Of a stretch of DNA of 64,000 nt, positions 56,561 through 64,000 are shown one piece after another. Source of the DNA: Lates calcarifer (lineage: Eukaryota > Chordata > Actinopteri > Centropomidae); contig NC_066835.1 in the NCBI RefSeq assembly GCF_001640805.2, forward strand, positions 7,000,227-7,064,226, read 5' to 3'. The number at the start of each line of letters is the position of its first letter. Positions within the stretch are counted from its first letter, which is position 1. Below the pieces are notes generated by a model. That model was given only the letters and a program-made list of their open reading frames with translations. It made no database searches and had not been told where the DNA came from. The position numbers and the translations under genes were made by a program.

Positions 56561-59500
56561 AATACTCTAATTTACGCTCAGAGGGAGACTATACACAAGT
56601 CATTATTATTCTTGTCATTTTGAGAATCATACATGTTCATGAAAAACTGAAGAGGCCAGCCTGCTGTGGGTCTTCGTCTGCCGGCTTTGTAAGGCCCTCC
56701 ACATTTGCTGCGATGCAAAACATCTTTTGAACTCATACAGTACAAGGTCAGGCATGATTCTACACCAGTGCACTCGCAGGAGGGTATCTGCAAGTTGGCC
56801 AAGAGGCTTTCTGGAATCTACTGGACACACTGCTCTTCACAAAACAGACACTAATTAAGACAGAGACTTGGCTCAGTGTGGCACTGTGAGGCAAAATAAG
56901 CCACATTCTTCATCGAGCTGGACAAGGAATGATGAAAATCATCTAGGAAATAACAGAATGTACTTTTGTATTTTTTATTGCGGCAATTTGAAGAAATCAA
57001 TAGGGACATTCAATATTTGCTCAGACCTCCTATTTTTGTGCTTTAATTCCAGGACAAACTAAATCCCCCTGTAAAAGATGACTTTATCTCAGACTTACCA
57101 CAGTATGTAATTAAGTCACAAAGCAGAACTGTCTGGAGTTATCTATGGGGAGAAGGTGGGCAGGGAAACTTTGAGACGGTGACATATCATGAATTACAAC
57201 TCAGTCTATTTCCTGGCCAACTCTTATCGGGTTCAGAGACCTGTTCTTAAGGGGAGTTTTAGTTTTGTGTATCAGGCCAGTGCTTAATGGAATTGATGGC
57301 TCTGTATCAACTTTTGGCCCGACGAGGGGGGGGGGGAATCAGGGCTGCTTGGACTCAGAGGAGCTGTGCCAAAAAAAAAAAAAAAAAACACAGAAAGTAT
57401 CCTCAGCCACTTTGACCGAGCTTGCTGATATTAGTTTTGGAGTTAAGTACCTAAATTATGTGCTTTATGACCGTTGGACAGATCATTTTTCCGGAACATT
57501 ACTGTTTTGTTTCTAACATGTTGGCTGTTGGGAGATTGCTACCTCTTGAGCAGTGGCCATAACAGCCACGGAGGAAAGATAAATAGAGAAATGAGATGAT
57601 GAAAAGGATCGATGTGGCCGTGGATGCAGGGATAAAATATAAGAGACACCGAGAGGGTACATAAGTTCAAAGGCCCATGTTGTCAGCTGCGTTGACCCGC
57701 TGACTTCTCTTGCAGGGAGCTAACAAGGCAGCGTCGCTTTTAGCCCAGTGCCCAGAGCAGGAGGAGGTCAGAGGGGGTGAGGAGAGGCAAATTATATCCC
57801 CGATCTAGCCACAGACCGGGGTCCTTCTGATGCCTTGCATAAAACTCTCATAAATGTTTGATTTTGTTCCCTGGGAAGCACAGCATGAAAAACAAGTCTC
57901 ATCACACTGAGTAAGCCTCGCCTATGCTGAGAGCCTCAGGATTGGCTTCCAGTAGCACACTGTTGACAAGAATGAATGAGGAGCCATCAGGAAACAATGA
58001 AGAATGATGGAAAGGAGGTTTTTTCTTGAATGTGTTTAAGACAATATGAGTCTGGAAGTAAAGTAATTACATTCATGAAACAAACTGGTGCAGCTGAGGA
58101 GGTTTACTTTTTGCCCTGACAGAATACCTAGCTCCAGGTAGTAGTCAGTTTCTTTTTTTCTTTGTGTTATATAGTAACACTTCTCTCTCTTCTCTAAGTA
58201 GCCATTATCGACACGTGTAATTCTGCTTTAACAAGATAAAAGCTTTTGCCACGGGGCATCAAATTCGTGCCAGCTGACTTAAAATGTGTTTAAAAAAGTG
58301 TGCGTCACCAACTTTGTATAGAGTCCAAGGATAACAAATATTCAGACCAGATTGAGCTCAGAACTAGGGCATGGATAGGCTTTACAAAACTGAAAAAGTG
58401 CAGTGCAGCAATGAGAAAAAAAATATTTAAAGGAGAGATGGATCAGTTATACATCACAGATTAAATATTTCACTGTATCTAGAGGAGAGGACATTTCATT
58501 TTGTAGTTGATCTAACCTGAAGAAAAAACACAGCATATGTTTTTTTCTCATTTCATTTGACTTTCTTGCAGTATCTATGCACAAAGCATCCAAACAATGC
58601 ACACAGTCCACAAATTCACTTCTTTGTCTGTCTCAAATTACTTTGATAGATCTGCCTGTCTAGCAGCTAGGTATTGGAAGAAAAAGTTCAATAAGTCCAA
58701 CATTTTCCATACTTTTGCTCCACACAAAAACACAGTAAACTGTGAAATCTGAAAAGCACTTGCCCTCACCCCCGCCACTGAGATCCAGCAGCTCAGTCCC
58801 CCAGCAGTGGTGCTTCTGGCAGGGTAATGCAGGTCTACACTTAAGACATGGCTCCAAATCCGAAAGAATGCCAATTGATCAATACATAAAATGAGCTGGA
58901 AAGGTCAAATGCACACACAGTTGAGACAAAAGTGAACGGATTTATAAGCACATTAGCATTATTGATATGTTGGCTAGCTGGTACAATTAAATGTAACTTG
59001 AGCACCCGATTAGTAAGTCTAACTCTTTATTATCTACTAACTTTAGATAATTGCCTTGCACTAAAAATGGAAACACTTATTTGTTACAACAACAGAATGA
59101 TGCACTTGAAGTTATTATACTTGTCACTAAAACAGCTGTTAAGATTGCTACACAGTTTATTCTGTCCTAATTAGATTGTGGTGTTTATTAACAAAACTGT
59201 GCTTGTGAATAAAACCTGATAACAAACACATTTTGTGATCAGAAAACTAATTTGTCAAAACTAAAACACAAACATGTTAATTGAAAAGTATCCAAAAAAA
59301 AAAAAAAAAACAACCCAAACAATTAAAAATGCAGTCTGTGTGGTATCTGTCTGAGTGGTACAACCCACTGCTGTGATGAGGTTTAGGTGTGTGTGTTGTG
59401 TGTGAGCCCGAACAACAAAAGATGTATGATGATCACCACTGGCTGCTACTGACCTTAAACCCAGACTGAGCTTCTGCTGAAACTCTCTCCCTCATTGTCA

Positions 59501-60663
59501 GCGCCTACGTTCCCACGTCCATTTGTCTAACCTCTCTAAGGAGCACCTCCATTAACACTGGTGTTGGCCTCTTACATTATTTTCTTCTCCCTCTTCATAG
59601 ACTCTAACAACATGGGAAAGTTTACAAAGCCATTTAGAGGAAAACAGAAAAAAAAAACAGAACAAAACCTTTGAACAAAACTAGCGCATTTACGTAGAAT
59701 TAATGAATCAGTTAGAAAAGTTCAACACCTTGAAAGTTAAATAATGTAACATGCACACACAAACACCCACTTGTGGATATTTTGCAAAATGCTTGCAGAG
59801 TAGACAGTCTATTATTTTATAACAACATGGGCTTACTTTTGTAGATGCCTTAATACCAGTCAGTTCAACAGGACAAGTATTCTGGGTTAACTAGAGCCAA
59901 GCTCCCAAAAATGTGGCACAGGTCAAAAAAACACTGCCTTTATCTAGTTCTCTATAGCGTGCCATTGGCTGATGCAAAGCCCTGATGTAAGCCTGTTACA
60001 TTTGAAAGGTGTCTATTTAGCACTAGACTCTCAAATCTTTGCATATTCTCAGTATTTGTATCCCCACCAAAAAAAAACCCTAAAGAAAGAAAAACCCTAG
60101 AGAAAGAAAAAATGATGGATGTAAAACTAAATACTGATGTTATAATAGAATCAACTCAAGCTGAGTACACTTACTCTAAAGTGGTGAGTTGTATTGTAAA
60201 GCCTTTTTTTGTGGCCAAGTATCTTGCCAAGCAGCACTAACCCCAAAGGAAGAGATGAATTTTTGTCAAGTCTCCCCATATAATGTTCACGATAGGCCAA
60301 GTGAAAGAGGTGAGCGAGCAGTGCAGTAGCAGTGTAGTCAACAGTGTAACGTGTCAAATGGACAAGGATTGCTTTTGTTTGGCAGCCCTAAGGCATGGCT
60401 GCCGGGCCTGAGTTGAGTGTGTCATACTTGGATTCCACTGAAATTGAGAATCGTACGTGCGCTTGGAGTCACATAGAGCTGTGTCTATTAGTTAAGTGCT
60501 GAATAATAATGATCCATACTATTCAGATAGAAACCATATCTTTTTTTCTCATATTTATACAGTACCTATAGCCATGCTAGAGGCATGGCTCGAGGGTTTG
60601 TGCAATGTTGGTCTGTCAGCTGGTCAGTCAGTCAGTTGGTTGATCGGTTGGTCCATCATTTAA
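56561..60663. other. Intergenic DNA, no gene seen
   Basis: Contains a G-run at about 57328-57337 and A-runs at 57372-57388 and 59294-59310. The block 57650-57840 is GC-richer and follows an acceptor-like TTCTCTTGCAG at 57715, but no domain is recognisable. No RNA gene seen. Confidence 0.5.
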
Positions 60664-60995
60664 GTCCAGACTGAAATGTCTCAACAAGTATTTGAGGATG
60701 AATCCTACTGGACTTTGGTGATCCAATGACCTTTCTCCTAGCACCACCATGAGGTTGACATTTATGGATTTGAGTAAGATGGCTCCACAACTTTTGGACT
60801 GATTTCTAATACATCTTGTACACTTAAATGTTCCTCTCAGGATGAATTCTAAGAATTTTGGTGATCTCTTAACCTTTCATCTAGCGCCATCGTCAGGTCA
60901 AAAATGTAAATACTGTGGTCTATGGTTTATTAGCATTTAGGTTAAAGCACTGCTGTGGCTAATTACAGCCTCGCAGAACTCACAGACTCTTGGTA
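60664..60995 (+). repeat. Dispersed tandem-monomer repeat family C, copy 3
   Basis: Two monomers can be read: 'gaggatgaatcctactggac' with 'ctcctagcaccaccatgagg', then 'caggatgaattctaagaatt' with 'catctagcgccatcgtcagg'. They end in 'ttagcatttaggttaaagca', as in the family C copy at 55660-56560. A decayed MITE A copy follows at once. Confidence 0.65.
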
Positions 60996-61012
60996 TTGTT
61001 CAAATTATCTCT

Positions 61013-61322
61013 TTTTAAGTTTTGCTCTCGCTATACAGCCATGTTAGCATTAATAGCTCTTTACTTACCAGTCTAGAGGAAACACTGCAAGTTAGCATCA
61101 AACTTAATTCCTTTACCTGCCAAGAACTGTCTCCAGCAATAGTGGAAAGCAAGGTTTTTCTTCTATTTCTATTACTACTTTTCTTCAGCTGAACCTAGCA
61201 TGCTAATCAGTTAAATTCAACTTAAGAAAAGTCTTGTCTCAGTCTCGTCACTTTCCGACAGACTGCCCTGAGGATGTAGTGTTGCTCAAGGGGCGTACTC
61301 TAACTTCTTGTATTGTAAATTC
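61013..61322 (-). mobile_element. MITE family A, copy 3 (decayed)
   Basis: Internal sequence such as 'gcatcaaacttaattccttt' and 'gaactgtctccagcaatagt' is the reverse complement of 52110-52165 in copy 2. The ends are too diverged to read inverted repeats or flanks. Confidence 0.6.
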
Positions 61323-61834
61323 AACAACAGCTGAATCCCCTGGCAAATGATCATCACCACCACCATCCGCTCCCAGCAAGAAACCACATTTGGCGGTGGA
61401 GGGAAACTTACAAGTAGCCCCTCTAACACTGAGTGAGCAACTGTTTCTGTTTATTTGCCAACTGGAGTGTACATGCCCTCAGACATCAGGCCAGTAGCTA
61501 AACTGGATTCTGAGATTTTTCTAGGTTAGATTTTTCACCTTTTAAACTTCTTCACAATGACATTTTGAGTGTATTAGATAAACAGGAGACACTGTCTTTC
61601 TTCCTCTCTCTCTCTATCTCTTTCCAAGGCTCAAGTGGAAAAACTGGTTCAAACCTAACAGTAGTTGGGTGTCCTGTCACACAACAACATAGAGCAAGGG
61701 TCTGATCAGCTTTCACACAGGGAGCTCAGCAGCACCACAGGGTTGGTGCTGCCATCTTAGAGCAGAGGTGTGATGCCAAGACCTGATTTGGCAGACAGAC
61801 TGATGCCCTGAGTATACAGAGTTGTTGCTCTGTG

Positions 61835-61866
<32 letters not shown>

Positions 61867-62946
61867 ACTCCCATCTCATTTCTTGTTTCAGGCAAACAAT
61901 GGAACTTGGCAGCGTGGGCGCATGAACCTGCAAATGATATCTACCGGGGTTTGGACTGGAATATTGTCAATCAGTGAGCAAGAAGAGGAGCATGGGATGT
62001 TGTGTGTGTGTATGTGTTTGTACAGTACACGTCTTCATGTCTGTGCTCGTGTCTTGATATGTAATATACAGTACACATAGGGTGTATACTATTAATGTCT
62101 TTGCTTGTGTATGTTGATATATAAAATATGCACAGGCTGTATGCAACTGTCAAGCGCAAAAAACTGTATGGATACTGTATAGTTGTGACGTTCCTCACTG
62201 CAATATTTACTTAGGAGAGTAAAACATTTATATGAAGCCTCTCAATGAGGAGCCAGAGAGGAAAAGCAAGAGAGAACAAGCAGAGAGGGAGAATATGGGC
62301 ATCCTGACCTGCAATGAACTGTTACCTCCTGTTGAGCTTTCATTTCATGGTTAAATGTGGAGTTAATAGCTGGTCTTACATGGTGGTGGCTTCAGTGTCT
62401 CTTGACTCAAGCCTCCATTAGTCCCTGTGGCTTAAAAAAAAGAATACAGCCTTCTCCAAACAGCAGAGCAAACAACAACCCACTTGTTTAGAGGTTAGGT
62501 TTAGTACACCCACTACAAAATGAAGTGAAACTCAAAACAAACCCAAAATAAGCTGTGTGTTTAAAAAAAAAATAAGACAACTGATTTGTGCTAGTATGTA
62601 ATACTATGATCAAGAAGCAGCTCTTTCTACACTAGACATCCTCTGTGCTTTGAAAACGTCAGCAATCTTTAATTTTACTAAAAAATTAAAGTAAAAATTA
62701 CTTTTAACTGCAAAGGAGAAAATGCTGAAATGCTTTATTTTGCTATATAAAAATACAGTAAACGAGTACACAAAGATGATGTAAAAGAAAATGCTGAGAG
62801 TGGCACTCACATAGTTCAACTTTAGGGAGAATTCTCAAATCTATGCTTCAAAAACATGATCACTGAAGTACATTGAATAAAATATCGAGTTGATTTTATA
62901 GGTCTACATGAGTGTTAAACTAAGAACCCGACCTGTACCTGCTTCT
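61323..62946. other. Intergenic DNA, no gene seen
   Basis: Includes a 25-base T-run at 61835-61859 and a TG-rich stretch at 61999-62016. Short frames only. Confidence 0.5.
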
Positions 62947-62950
62947 TTAA

Positions 62951-63230
62951 AGGAATAGTTTGACATTTTGTGAGGTATCCTTAGATGAGAAGATCGATAC
63001 CACTACCTGTCCATTACATATTAGGCTACAGCCTGCAGCTGGTTAGCTTAGCTCAATGAAAAGACTAGAAATACTTGGAAACACTTAGCCTGGCTCTTCC
63101 AAAAGGTGATATAATCCTTCTACCAGTATCTTTAAAGCTCACTAAATAACATGCTATATCTTGCATGTTTAAACAGTACAAAGGCAGATTTGTCGTCTGG
63201 TTAACACTGTTTCAAGTGTTTGAGCAAAGC
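62951..63230 (+). mobile_element. MITE-like repeat family E, copy 2
   Basis: The element begins AGGAATAGTTTGACATTTTG after TTAA (62947-62950). It shares 'ggttagcttagctcaatgaa'-type and 'ctttaaagctcactaaataa' sequence with the copy at 48420-48757. The right half is missing or too diverged to recognise. Confidence 0.65.
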
Positions 63231-64000
63231 TATTTTAGTTGGCTACTGTTTGTAACCTTATATTTAACAGATGCTTATGAGAATAATATCGATTCTATCA
63301 TCTCACTTTTTGCTAGACAGCATATTTCATCAGATATCAAACCATCAGTTTAAAAGGAAAGTCCACTTGGAGTCCAACTGCATATGTGGAAAGAAAGTTG
63401 TTAAAGCCTTTTGTGGCTGTCTGAGCTGCTTGTGTTGCTACTAGTATAAAGCAGCATAACACACTTTAAACTCTGGCTGTTGGTGGTTGAGTGGCAGTTT
63501 CTTTAGACAAGGAATAGGAATGTGTGGAACAAAAAAGACAGTGGTTCTGCTTCTGCCGCAATGATTTTGATGATTTTAAAAAAAAAACTTTCATGAGTCT
63601 GTATCAAAGAAGTGCAATGCTAAATCACCTGCCTTGGGCTAAATCATACTAATAGTTTTAGACCCTGACTCTGACCTCCCCTGATGCTTTAATTCAGTTA
63701 CAACTTCTTCTTGCTTGACTTGGACACACATAGATGGTTGCTTAAAATGAATAATCTAATATCTTATAACATCTCAAGTTGTCTCATATCTTAGGGCTGC
63801 ACAGGATAAGGTGTGGCACTCCACCAGCACAAATGGCTTATAATAGCTAATAAGCCATTCCTTTTTTCCATATGTGATTTGTGGCAATAATGCAAACTGC
63901 AGACAATGATCAGCACATGGTACCACAGCATCTCATAATACTAAACCATCTGCTCTACCTGTTTGTCAATATCAACTCATCTTTGCCTTTTCCCAATATG
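63231..64000. other. Intergenic DNA to window end, no gene seen
   Basis: AT-rich sequence without a recognisable gene or repeat. Confidence 0.5.

Overview
This window looks like nuclear DNA of a ray-finned fish, most likely a percomorph teleost. The evidence is short-intron GT-AG genes, abundant (CA)n and (CT)n microsatellites, a CR1/L2/Rex1-type LINE fragment, and several dispersed repeats and miniature elements that I recognise as teleost families. No bacterial-type operon, CRISPR array, rRNA or convincing tRNA gene is present. Family names for repeats rest on recall and were not checked by a search.

Layout. Positions 1-3.9 kb are non-coding upstream sequence. The only protein-coding gene I can assemble lies at about 3.98-7.6 kb on the + strand. 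It encodes a homeodomain-interacting protein kinase-like (HIPK-like) Ser/Thr kinase of 683 residues in ten coding exons. All introns are GT-AG and all splice phases agree. The N-terminal 380 residues are a complete HIPK-type kinase domain. The C-terminal 300 residues are not the usual HIPK tail but a low-complexity, strongly basic region with four copies of a Ser/Thr-Gln - RSG-KRK - acidic motif. An interferon-response-like motif lies just upstream of a possible first exon. The gene ends beside a pyrimidine-rich tract and a dispersed repeat.

From 8 to 64 kb I find no host gene. This stretch is AT-rich intergenic (or very large intron) DNA. It contains a decayed LINE at 18.85-19.98 kb, at least five kinds of dispersed repeat or MITE, a 740-bp purine-rich strand-asymmetric tract at 38.2-38.9 kb, two perfect hairpins, many simple repeats, and GC-richer islands that could be conserved regulatory elements.

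The most informative structure outside the gene is the MITE set. Elements of at least three sequence families begin AGG/AGC/AAG and end CCT inside 4-bp TTAA (once TCAA) flanks. One of them is inserted into an older tandem-monomer repeat with a target duplication that can be read against a sister monomer. There is also an exact 29-bp duplication of locus-specific sequence placed inside a repeat 3.3 kb away. The kinase gene is the only element with a predicted cellular role. I see no multi-gene system working together here.
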